In this document: positions 31,719 to 39,237 of the stretch, piece by piece | Layout: every line of letters starts with the position of its first letter | Numbering within the stretch: the first letter of the stretch is position 1 | DNA from: Gammaproteobacteria bacterium | Lineage (GTDB): Bacteria > Pseudomonadota > Gammaproteobacteria > Pseudomonadales > Cellvibrionaceae | Assembly: GCA_021151835.1 (NCBI GenBank) | Contig: JAGKWO010000008.1 | Location: forward strand, 62,001-126,000 | DNA length: 64,000 bases | Direction: 5' to 3' | The notes under the pieces: generated by a model | Database searches by the model: none | The model's input: the letters and a program-made list of their open reading frames with translations, nothing else | What the model was told of the DNA's origin: nothing | Translations under genes and position numbers: made by a program

Positions 31719-32411
31719 ATGGACTACACGCAAGTAAAAGATATGCAATCGCGCTTTGATAATTTAGTGCGGCGCGTGCCGGGGGAGGATATTGAATTCT
31801 GGTTTGCGCGGGATTTGCAGGAGTTGTTGGGGTATGACAATTGGGTGAATTTTTCTATCGTACTGCGGCGTGCGATTGGTGCTTGTGGTGCGACGGCGTT
31901 TGAACCGGCGGATCATTTTCGCGGTGTTACGCGCGGGGCGATTTTGGGTAGAGATGTAGAGTGTGGTGATGTGGCTTATGGTGATGCGGAGTGTGATGTG
32001 GAGGATTTTATGTTAACGCGCTACGCGTGTTATCTCATCGCTCAGCATGCAAATCCTGGCCGCGCGACGATTGTGTTTGCGCAAAGTTATTTTGCAATCC
32101 AGACGCGTAAACAAAAGCTGGTGAATGACCGTATGCGTTTGCAAGCGTTGATAGATGCGCGCGCGGGGTTGCGGGAGCCCCGCGCGTTTGCGTCAGGTAA
32201 TCATTCGTCAAATAACTATTCATCAAATGGCTACGAGCACGGTACGGACGATGAAGGTTTTATGCGGATTCGTATACGTGATGAAGTATTTAATGCAGAG
32301 CAAAACCAGCGCGAGCCGCCGCCGCAACAAATGGTTGCTGATGATGTGAAAACGCTGGCGCGGCGGTTGAAGGGCGAATTGCGCGGGTTGGTTCGGGATT
32401 TTCTAACCTAG
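31719..32411 (+). CDS. DinD-like protein with shortened, divergent C-terminus
   Basis: 230 residues, preceded by AGGAG 8-12 bases before the ATG. The first 145 residues follow the DNA-damage-inducible protein D pattern: FWFARDLQELLGYDNWVNF, the DHF element, LTRYACYLIAQHANPG and QSYFAIQTRKQKL. DinD (about 274 residues) inhibits RecA filament activity. Here the usual C-terminal half is replaced by about 80 residues that are low in complexity (SGNHSSNNYSSNGY) and end in a basic helix. No LexA box is obvious upstream. It may be a decayed or re-purposed copy at the edge of the island. Confidence 0.75.
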   Translation: MDYTQVKDMQSRFDNLVRRVPGEDIEFWFARDLQELLGYDNWVNFSIVLRRAIGACGATAFEPADHFRGVTRGAILGRDVECGDVAYGDAECDVEDFMLTRYACYLIAQHANPGRATIVFAQSYFAIQTRKQKLVNDRMRLQALIDARAGLREPRAFASGNHSSNNYSSNGYEHGTDDEGFMRIRIRDEVFNAEQNQREPPPQQMVADDVKTLARRLKGELRGLVRDFLT

Positions 32412-32491
32412 GGTATTCAACACACATGAAGATAATTGGAGCGGTGCTTACTGGCCTGTTGCGCCATTGCCTGTGATTAATCACTCTTTAT

Positions 32492-32526
32492 TGAAATGCA
32501 ATCGCCACAGTGGCGATTGCATTTCA
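32492..32526. terminator. Long perfect hairpin between convergent genes
   Basis: TGAAATGCAATCGCCAC and its exact complement form a 17-bp stem around one base. It lies between the convergent DinD-like and DUF924 genes. It has no T-tract on either side, so it may end or protect both transcripts by structure alone. Confidence 0.55.
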
Positions 32527-32553
32527 GTGGATAAAAAGTACGGCGTGTAATTT

Positions 32554-33090
32554 TTAAAAACTCGAACCGGGTTGCTGTAAAAATTCAATTTCTTCCGGTG
32601 TCGATGTCCGGCCGAGAATTTTGTTGCGATGCGGGTAGCGGCCGAAGCGGTCAATGATTTTTTGGTGCTGGAGTTCAAAGTCCAGGTTATCGGGCAGGCC
32701 GAGACCGGTGTATAAAATCACCGCGACTTTATGGATTTCGGCAGATTCGCTGTGCATAAATGGCAAGTATAAGAAACTGCGCTCGACCAACGACAACGCT
32801 TTGTCGGCATCAACTGCCATGGCTTCTTGCGCGAGCGCCAATGCGAGTGAGTCGTTGGCGAAGGCTTGGGGGGTATCGCGGTAAATATTGCGCGAGAATT
32901 GGTCGAGGATAATTATTTCTGCGAGGCGGCCTTTGGCGGCCATGCGCCAGTCGAATAATTCACAGCGCGCTGCCTGGGCGTGGAGCGTGGAAAAACGGCG
33001 GGCGATTTCCTGGTCCAGTTTTTCATCTTTTACCCACCATTGTTGTGGCGATAAATCGTTAAACCAGAAGTCGAGAATATCCTCGTACAT
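32554..33090 (-). CDS. DUF924 family protein
   Basis: 178 residues. Family hallmarks: ILDFWFNDLSPQQWWVKDEKLD at the front, AEIIILDQFSRNIYRDTPQAFAND in the middle, then FLYLPFMHSE and FGRYPHRNKILGRTSTPEEIEFL at the end. The fold is an all-helical TPR-like bundle. Function is not known for any member. Single core-type gene marking the end of the accessory region. Confidence 0.88.
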   Translation of the reverse strand: MYEDILDFWFNDLSPQQWWVKDEKLDQEIARRFSTLHAQAARCELFDWRMAAKGRLAEIIILDQFSRNIYRDTPQAFANDSLALALAQEAMAVDADKALSLVERSFLYLPFMHSESAEIHKVAVILYTGLGLPDNLDFELQHQKIIDRFGRYPHRNKILGRTSTPEEIEFLQQPGSSF

Positions 33091-33222
33091 AGTTAGTTCC
33101 TCGGCGAAAGATAGTTGGCTACAAAATGTGGATTACTTTTGCTTACCACTATGAGTCTGATAAAGGATGAAAATTTCTTGTTTATACCGGTTTGGCGAAT
33201 CCCGGATGATTCACGCTTTCCA

Positions 33223-33939
33223 CTACGCGTCAAAAAATGCAATAAAAGAGTTGAGCGTGAGCCTTCCAGTATGCGGGTTAGGATCGATACTTTTTGGTAA
33301 ATTGATAAATGGGGCATGCAGTAGGCAACTGCGATATATAATTAAACGATTAAATTGTGCATTTATCGCAGCAATTTTTGTGTATCGTCGATCAGTATCT
33401 ATTTGGTAGCGTGCAGCGGGTTCGCCATTCTTTTGTAGATCTTCAAAGTAGGCTTTGTCATAAGCATCACTCCTTGAGCGGGTGATCGCTTCATAATCAG
33501 TCAAGTTATGCCGATAAAATGCAGTACCACCATGTTCTTGACCACATAAGTACAGCAAAATCGCGAATTGATACTCGTAAGAAGAATCACGATGTGGTGC
33601 ACGTTGGAATAGATGCAATTCGTTTTCCTTGCGTGTGACCAAGGAGAATAAACACTCTGCATGTTGCATTACCCGTTTTTCGGGCAACTGATAATGATCT
33701 TCAATAATGGGTACAACAAATTCAAGTAGCTCTCGGGTGTAATCGACAGGCGCAGGTAATTTAATTCCAGGGTATAGCGAGTGATAAGGTATGAACGGTT
33801 TGTCTGCTGCAATATTCACAAGCATTTCCGCATTTTTCATAAAGTTGTCTATAACTAACACTTTTTCCTGCTCACTGCCCACGCGAAGGCATTGGATGGA
33901 AACCGGTACGTTAATTGAATAATTGATGGGTGTAGTCAT
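33223..33939 (-). CDS. DUF6445-like (Fe(II)/2-oxoglutarate oxygenase-like) protein
   Basis: 238 residues from the ATG at 33939; the ORF's upstream start would add a hydrophobic run of uncertain meaning. The middle reads FQRAPHRDSSYEYQFAILLYLC and then GGTAFYRH, which resembles the HxD and beta-barrel region of prolyl-hydroxylase-like oxygenases, with a later His in LLHAPF. Proteins of this type are commonly found near tryptophan-halogenase-like genes and TonB receptors in marine and soil Gammaproteobacteria. Here the halogenase is 7 kb away. Activity unproven. Confidence 0.65.
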   Translation of the reverse strand: MTTPINYSINVPVSIQCLRVGSEQEKVLVIDNFMKNAEMLVNIAADKPFIPYHSLYPGIKLPAPVDYTRELLEFVVPIIEDHYQLPEKRVMQHAECLFSLVTRKENELHLFQRAPHRDSSYEYQFAILLYLCGQEHGGTAFYRHNLTDYEAITRSRSDAYDKAYFEDLQKNGEPAARYQIDTDRRYTKIAAINAQFNRLIIYRSCLLHAPFINLPKSIDPNPHTGRLTLNSFIAFFDA

Positions 33940-34050
33940 ATTTTTGCGCAATGAGTAATAAATAAGTATGGGTGTATTGCATTCGATAGAATTGATATTG
34001 AACGCGAAAACTATGAAAGGCAATCCTGTACCATCAGTTTTTGAAATGTT

Positions 34051-34968
34051 TCATTTACCTGCTATTACCGGCAATCCATCAATGATCAATGAGCGATGCG
34101 TTGCAAAACCGGCCAGCGCACCGTCGCCAATCGCAAAGGTGACGCTGCCCATTGGCCTGCCAAGGTCGCCGCAAGCAAATACACCGGGAATGGATGTTTG
34201 TTTGAATTCATCGGTTTTTACATAAAAACCCACCGGGCTTTCGGCAATTTCACACCCTAAATCCTGTGCGATGCGATTGGACGGTTGGGTGAGCGATGCA
34301 ACAAATAATCCGGCTAATTCAACCAGCCGGCCGTTATCAAGTTTAACAATTGCCGCTTGCTCGCCCGCAATTTCGCGCACGATTTCTGGTTCGATTTTTA
34401 CATTGCGCGCGGCGAGTTGTTGTAATTGCGCGTCATCCGGTGTGAAGCAATTGTTGGTGAATAAAGTGGTTGGGCCCCAATCGGGAATTAATAACGCCTG
34501 ATGCAAGGACGCTTCGCTGGTGGCGAGCACACCGAGCGGGCCCTGGTTTAATTCGTAGCCGTGGCAATAGGGACAATGGAAAACAGTTTTGCCCCAGCGA
34601 TCTTGCAGACCGGGAATTGCCGGCAGGTGATCGGTGACACCGGTGGCAAGTATCAAGCGTTTGCCGATGAGCGTTTCATTTCCGCTGGTTACAGTAAATA
34701 AATCGCCGCTTTTTTCGGCTGAATCGGCCACTCCTTCCCGCCAGGTGAGATTGGGATAGTCAAGCAATTGCGCTTTGGCTTGTTCAGCGATGGCGGTGGG
34801 AGATTTGCCATCTTGCCCCAGCACACCGTGGGAAAATTCCGCGAAACGATTGCGGCGCACACCCGCATCAATCACCACTACTTGCCGGCGACCGCGTGCA
34901 ATTTGCAAGGCGGCTGCCATACCGGCGTAGCTGCCGCCGATCACGATGACGTCGTAGGTTGTTTGCAT
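34051..34968 (-). CDS. NAD(P)/FAD-dependent oxidoreductase, thioredoxin-reductase-like
   Basis: 305 residues. FAD-binding motif DVIVIGGSYAGMAAALQIARG at the start, a CPYC redox-type motif at VFHCPYCHGYEL, the ATGVTD turn, and the second FAD contact VFACGDLGRPMGSVTFAIGDG. Short members with this layout are widespread and usually lack thioredoxin reductase activity; the substrate is unknown. The Rrf2-type regulator gene ends 58 bases upstream on the same strand, which suggests control by redox, nitrosative or Fe-S state. Confidence 0.88.
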   Translation of the reverse strand: MQTTYDVIVIGGSYAGMAAALQIARGRRQVVVIDAGVRRNRFAEFSHGVLGQDGKSPTAIAEQAKAQLLDYPNLTWREGVADSAEKSGDLFTVTSGNETLIGKRLILATGVTDHLPAIPGLQDRWGKTVFHCPYCHGYELNQGPLGVLATSEASLHQALLIPDWGPTTLFTNNCFTPDDAQLQQLAARNVKIEPEIVREIAGEQAAIVKLDNGRLVELAGLFVASLTQPSNRIAQDLGCEIAESPVGFYVKTDEFKQTSIPGVFACGDLGRPMGSVTFAIGDGALAGFATHRSLIIDGLPVIAGK

Positions 34969-35026
34969 AAACTCACCTTTAATCTTTTGGAAAAAAAAGT
35001 TTGTGGAAAAAGTTCTCTGGAAAAAC

Positions 35027-35509
35027 TCAGGACGATTGCTCGTCGGGAAAAATGGAATGGTCGTGGGTACCGGAAAAACCGCGCGCTTGCATGCGCTGGT
35101 GAAAATCGTTGCTCAATTGCGCCAGTGTTACGGTGCGGAAGCGTGCGAGCAACAAGGCTTCGGCATCCTGGAATGCCTGGTTGAGCGCGTTGTTGACGGC
35201 TTCCTCGACCAAACAACCCGGCGCTTCGGTGCGGTTGCCCATGGCGAGCAAGGTGGGTTCATCCAGGGCGAGGTAAATATCGTGGAGGGTGATGGATTCC
35301 AGGTTGCGACACAATTTCCAGCCGCCGCCATGGCCTTTTTCGGAACAGACCAGCTCATGCTCGCGCAGACCGGCGAGCACACGGCGAATCACTACGGGAT
35401 TGGTTTTCATCATTTTGGCCAAGGCCTCCGAGGTCATCGGAGTACCGGCTTCGGCCATATGCAGGAGGACGTGGAGCACACCGGATAAGCGGGAATCTCG
35501 TTTCATCAT
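35027..35509 (-). CDS. Rrf2-family transcriptional regulator
   Basis: 160 residues from the ATG at 35509 (35506 is equivalent). The Rrf2 winged helix is clear: DSRLSGVLHVLLHMAEAGTPMTSEALAKMMKTNPVVIRRVLAGLREHELV, then GHGGGWKLCRN wing. Three Cys (VCSEKG, LCRN, PGCLVEE) are present, but not in the tight cluster of IscR/NsrR, so Fe-S binding is uncertain. It is transcribed towards the thioredoxin-reductase-like gene. The ATGCAAC/GTTGCAT inverted repeat at 35561-35581 is a possible operator. Confidence 0.87.
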   Translation of the reverse strand: MMKRDSRLSGVLHVLLHMAEAGTPMTSEALAKMMKTNPVVIRRVLAGLREHELVCSEKGHGGGWKLCRNLESITLHDIYLALDEPTLLAMGNRTEAPGCLVEEAVNNALNQAFQDAEALLLARFRTVTLAQLSNDFHQRMQARGFSGTHDHSIFPDEQSS

Positions 35510-35558
35510 TTTCACGTAACTTTGTTTGTTTCGTGAAAGGCTAGCCTGATAATTCTTT

Positions 35559-36089
35559 TTATGCAACTTTTATTGTTGCATGAGATGCTTTGTAGCGACG
35601 GGAAATACCCAACGCGAACAGCCCAACGGCGAACAGGATGATGGGTGATGGCTCCGGGATATACACAGTGGAGCCTTGGATGAACTCGAAAGTCAGGGTG
35701 GCAAGGCCTACCCAAACCGGAATATCAGAGGTAACGGCAATTGCCGGAGAAATGTCGTCCCGGTCGTAAAAATTGCTGGAGGCGATCCAATCTTCAATGC
35801 CAACGCGCATGTAATCGCGATGCCCGAAATAAAGAACGACGAACGGTTGCTCCTGCCACTCCTTGTCGGGCCGGTAATCCGGATCGCGCAGTTCGACCCG
35901 GAGTTCGGCCTCACCGAGCTTATCCCTCCCCGCGACAAAGCCGTACCCGGCCAGATCGTATTCCCATACCAGGGTTTCGCCGGGGTTAATCGTCTGGTTA
36001 AGTGCCCTCACCTCGGTAATGACATGGGCGGTAGCGATATTGGACACCACCAACAATAAAAAACTAAAAAGGCAGTTGCGGCAATTCAT
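35559..36089 (-). CDS. PEP-CTERM sorting-domain protein
   Basis: 176 residues. Signal peptide to about residue 21 (SNIATA), a small beta-rich exported domain (residues 22-145), then the PEP-CTERM tail: IPEPSPIILFAVGLFALGISRRYKAS, i.e. Pro-Glu-Pro, one membrane span and a basic end. Such proteins are processed by an exosortase and sent to the cell surface or biofilm matrix. No exosortase gene is in this window. Single gene; a gap of about 240 bases follows with nothing recognised. Confidence 0.85.
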   Translation of the reverse strand: MNCRNCLFSFLLLVVSNIATAHVITEVRALNQTINPGETLVWEYDLAGYGFVAGRDKLGEAELRVELRDPDYRPDKEWQEQPFVVLYFGHRDYMRVGIEDWIASSNFYDRDDISPAIAVTSDIPVWVGLATLTFEFIQGSTVYIPEPSPIILFAVGLFALGISRRYKASHATIKVA

Positions 36090-36331
36090 ACCTTGATTCC
36101 TTCGCTATGTAATTAACAGGACGAAAATACAGGCAGGTTTTGCACCAGCACAGAAAGTGGTTGGGATATCAATAGGTTAACGAGGGTGGCGGGATGGTGT
36201 CGTACAGGTCTGCCTCATTGGTGCGCCAGCTGCAAAGAAAACCGACAACGCCGTACCAAATGGGGGTTTGCATGAAAAATAAAATCCTGAACCGCGCGTA
36301 GCGGATTCAGGATTTTATTGAACCGGTGTCA

Positions 36332-36868
36332 TCAACCGGCTAAACGTGCGGAATATTCCTGTTCCAGTTGGGTATGCACGCGCCAGAACGGCTGCGGTGT
36401 TTTGTCCTGCAAAATATCGCGCAGGATATTGAGGTGGGTGTGCCAGCCACCGGCAACGCTGAGGCGTTCTTCCGCATTATTGAGGCGGCGATGGGTAACG
36501 GTGAGTTTTACCTGGTGGTGGTGTTGCTCCAGTTCGAAACTCACTTCGGATTCTTCCTCCGAACCGGCATTCCAGATATAGCTGAGCAAGCGCAATGGCT
36601 CACATGCGGTCACTTTGCCCAGCATGGGGACATCGCCCGCGCAGTGGGAATATTTGGGTGGTGGAATATCGTTCTCCGGGCTGAGTTCAGAGTTGCGGAA
36701 GGTGTGATCCACCCTGCCACCCACATGCTGCTCGACCTTACCCGCCGCCAGCCATTTTGCGCGTTTATCGGAATCGGTCAGGTATTGCCAGACGCGCTCG
36801 ATTGGACCCGGTAACACGCGTTCAAGGCGCAAGGTATCCGGGGCGGTTAATACACCGTAGTCATTCAT
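36332..36868 (-). CDS. SRPBCC (AHSA1-like) domain protein
   Basis: 178 residues from the ATG at 36868 (AAGGAG 7 bases upstream). The START/Bet v1-like fold opens with LRLERVLPGPIERVWQYLTDSDKRAKWLAAG and continues EVSFELEQHHHQVKLTVTHRRL and GGWHTHLNIL. Members bind hydrophobic ligands or assist Hsp90; here the role is unknown. It lies 64 bases downstream of an ArsR-type gene on the same strand. ArsR-AHSA1 pairs are common, and the regulator probably controls both genes. Confidence 0.88.
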   Translation of the reverse strand: MNDYGVLTAPDTLRLERVLPGPIERVWQYLTDSDKRAKWLAAGKVEQHVGGRVDHTFRNSELSPENDIPPPKYSHCAGDVPMLGKVTACEPLRLLSYIWNAGSEEESEVSFELEQHHHQVKLTVTHRRLNNAEERLSVAGGWHTHLNILRDILQDKTPQPFWRVHTQLEQEYSARLAG

Positions 36869-36932
36869 CGTCAAACTCCTTTGGCTTAATGCCAATCATG
36901 GGTGATGGGTCTGACGGGGATGTCGACCCGAT

Positions 36933-37292
36933 TTAGTTGCCGTTTGCCTGATCCATTGCTGCCGCGTCTTCGGCGAGCAGCGCGGCGGTCAATGCATCCA
37001 GCCGTTGGTTCCAGAACTGTTCGTAGTGACGCAACCATTCAATGCCACCCAGCATGGGGCGGGTGTCCAGTTGGCAGGTGTGGTTGCGCCCCTGGATGTT
37101 GCGTATCACCAGCCCCGCGCCTTCCAGCACTTTGATGTGCTTGGAAATAGCGGCGAGCGTCATATCAAACGGCGCCGCCAGTTCGGTGATACCGCAGGGC
37201 GCCTGGGCCAGCCGTGCGATCATCGCCCGGCGCGTTGGGTCGGCCAGGGCATGGAAGACGGCATCCAGTTGTTCGCTTTGATTGTTTACCAT
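36933..37292 (-). CDS. ArsR-family transcriptional regulator
   Basis: 119 residues from the ATG at 37292; the ORF's earlier start would add a non-typical N-terminus. The ArsR helix-turn-helix: LDAVFHALADPTRRAMIARLAQAPCGITELAAPFDMTLAAISKHIKVLEGAGLVIRNIQGRNH. The metal-site Cys-x-Cys of metal sensors is absent, so it belongs to the non-metal group that pairs with AHSA1 proteins. Two copies of ACCAT-x-TGGTTAA at 37288 and 37328 lie over its start and promoter and are its likely operators. Confidence 0.9.
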   Translation of the reverse strand: MVNNQSEQLDAVFHALADPTRRAMIARLAQAPCGITELAAPFDMTLAAISKHIKVLEGAGLVIRNIQGRNHTCQLDTRPMLGGIEWLRHYEQFWNQRLDALTAALLAEDAAAMDQANGN

Positions 37293-37340
37293 GTGGTTAA
37301 GTATTCTCCTGAAATAAACTATTGTCAACCATTTGGTTAA
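37288..37340. promoter_or_regulatory. Paired ArsR operator candidates
   Basis: ACCATGTGGTTAA (37288-37300) and ACCATTTGGTTAA (37328-37340) differ at one base and lie 40 bp apart. The second extends to the near-palindrome AACCATTTGGTT. One overlaps the ArsR start codon and the other the expected promoter, which predicts autorepression. Confidence 0.65.
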
Positions 37341-37490
37341 ATATAATCTGTTATGCGGGTTTGGTCGATAGTTCAAAAACGCATTGTCGGGCGTTTCACA
37401 CTCCGCAAATTCCCTGTATGACCGGCGATTTTCTTCAGTTTTGATTCAGCCCCGGCACCCTAGCGTGGCCAAAAACGCAGGAGAATAGTC

Positions 37491-37904
37491 ATGAAAAAAT
37501 CGTTGTTGCTGATCGGCAGTTTATTGTTGGTTACCGCTGTGCAAGCTGTTTCGGTACAAGCGCGTGATCGTCACTGGGCGCAGGACGAGCGCGCGGAAAT
37601 CCAGCATGAGCGTGAACAACTCCAGCGCGAACGCGACCAGCGCCATCGCGATTTCGATGCAATGATGCGTGATCTCGATGAAGAAAACCGCGAGATCGAC
37701 CACTGGCAAAATCGCCAGCACCAGCGCCACAATGATCACCAGGAAATTTCGCGTGTCGCTAACCAGAAACGCGATGCATTGAACCGTGAGCGCGACCGGC
37801 TCAATCGCGACCGCGACCGCATGAACCGGTTTTACGACGAACAAAATCGCGAACTGGACCGGCGCAACCAGCAGCTGGATCAACGCCAGCGCGATTGGAA
37901 TTAA
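37491..37904 (+). CDS. Exported, highly charged coiled-coil protein
   Basis: 137 residues. Signal peptide to about residue 24 (VSVQA), then an almost unbroken charged helix made of R-x-R-D, E-R-E and Q-R-x units (QHEREQLQRERDQRHRDFD, then NRERDRLNRDRDRMNRFYDE). No hydrophobic core; a periplasmic coiled coil is likely. Function unknown. Single gene with AGGAGA before the ATG. Confidence 0.7.
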   Translation: MKKSLLLIGSLLLVTAVQAVSVQARDRHWAQDERAEIQHEREQLQRERDQRHRDFDAMMRDLDEENREIDHWQNRQHQRHNDHQEISRVANQKRDALNRERDRLNRDRDRMNRFYDEQNRELDRRNQQLDQRQRDWN

Positions 37905-38018
37905 CGCAATCGCTGACGCTTATCACTATTCACCTCTGCCGGGTGCGTCTATGCTTGATCGGGTTCAACAATTGATCGAGTTTACAATAACAACGTAATC
38001 GCTACTGCAGAGGTAAAT

Positions 38019-39029
38019 ATGCGTCGTATCACCAGTATGGTTTTAATCTTTATTGGATTGTGTTCCGCGTTTGCGAGCGCAGCTGAAGTTAAAGTCCACA
38101 AAGCTATTCAATTTGCGGCACCGGATAATTTCCCGCTCACGCTGGATATTTATGTTCCGCAAACAGGGAAAAAATCCTACCCGGTGCTGGTGATTTATCA
38201 CGGCGGCGGTTGGCTGGTGAATAATAATTCGATCATGAACGATATGGCGTCCACCATCGCGCGTGATGGGGAATTTGTTGTTGCGAATATGAATTACCGT
38301 TTGCTGGGCGATCAAAATAATACGGTGACGATGAACCAGATTGTCGAGGATACATTCGGCGGTTTGTTGTGGGTGAAGGACCATATTGCGGAGTATGGGG
38401 GTGACCCCACGCGCGTGGCGATTACCGGCGATAGCGCGGGCGGGCACATCACCACCATGATCCTGACACGCGGCCGCCAGTTGGAAAGCGATGGTTTTGC
38501 CGGGCCGAGCCTCGGTTTCAAACCCAGCTATTTGCCGGCGGGAAAAACAGCGGAACAAGTTGCGCGGGAAGATGGTTTAAAAGTGCAAGCAGCGGTCGTT
38601 AGTTACGGCGCGTTTGATTTATACACCACCGCGCAAGGTGGTTTTGAAACTGCGGGAAATATGTTCTGGAAATTCGCCAACGCGGAAGCGCGCGGCATCT
38701 TTGGCAACAACATCAATGTGAAAGACAATCCGGATTACTACAAAGCCGTATCGCCCATTTACTTTGTACCCAACGCCAGCGAATACAAATTGCCACCCCA
38801 ATTTGTGCATGTGGGAAGCCTGGATAAAACCACCCCGCCCGCGTCTGCGCAACATTATGTGGATTTATTAAAAGCCGGCAAACAGCCGGTGGAATACAAA
38901 GTGTATCCCGGTAAAGACCACGCCTTCCTGGATAACGGATGCAACTGGGCTGGCAGCTGTTTTGAAAAGGACGCGCGCTGGCCAATAGATGACATCATCC
39001 ACTTCCTCAACAAAACCCTGAAACCCTGA
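38019..39029 (+). CDS. Secreted alpha/beta-hydrolase (carboxylesterase-like)
   Basis: 336 residues. Signal peptide to about residue 22 (AFASA). The esterase motifs are complete: YHGGGW (oxyanion hole), ITGDSAGGH (nucleophile Ser), VHVGSLDKTTPP (Asp region) and GKDHAFLD (His). This is the hormone-sensitive-lipase/BD-FAE type. In a polysaccharide-degrading organism it could remove acetyl or feruloyl esters, but the substrate is not evident. Two Cys near the end (DNGCNWAGSC) could form a disulfide. Single gene. Confidence 0.87.
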   Translation: MRRITSMVLIFIGLCSAFASAAEVKVHKAIQFAAPDNFPLTLDIYVPQTGKKSYPVLVIYHGGGWLVNNNSIMNDMASTIARDGEFVVANMNYRLLGDQNNTVTMNQIVEDTFGGLLWVKDHIAEYGGDPTRVAITGDSAGGHITTMILTRGRQLESDGFAGPSLGFKPSYLPAGKTAEQVAREDGLKVQAAVVSYGAFDLYTTAQGGFETAGNMFWKFANAEARGIFGNNINVKDNPDYYKAVSPIYFVPNASEYKLPPQFVHVGSLDKTTPPASAQHYVDLLKAGKQPVEYKVYPGKDHAFLDNGCNWAGSCFEKDARWPIDDIIHFLNKTLKP

Positions 39030-39237
39030 AACCCCTTTGGTGTGGTCCCTGGCCGCACCTTTCTTCGCCCTGCTAACACCTGCTTGCAACAAAGTGATGG
39101 ATATCTTTGCGGTTTTGCTGAAAAATTACTGCTCCGGTAAATGCTCATGTCGAGAAGGTTGGCAATGCAGATTCAGCGAGTTATGGGCAATTGTGTGGAA
39201 GTAAGCCGCAAGATATTAATCAAGGAAGAATAATGTC

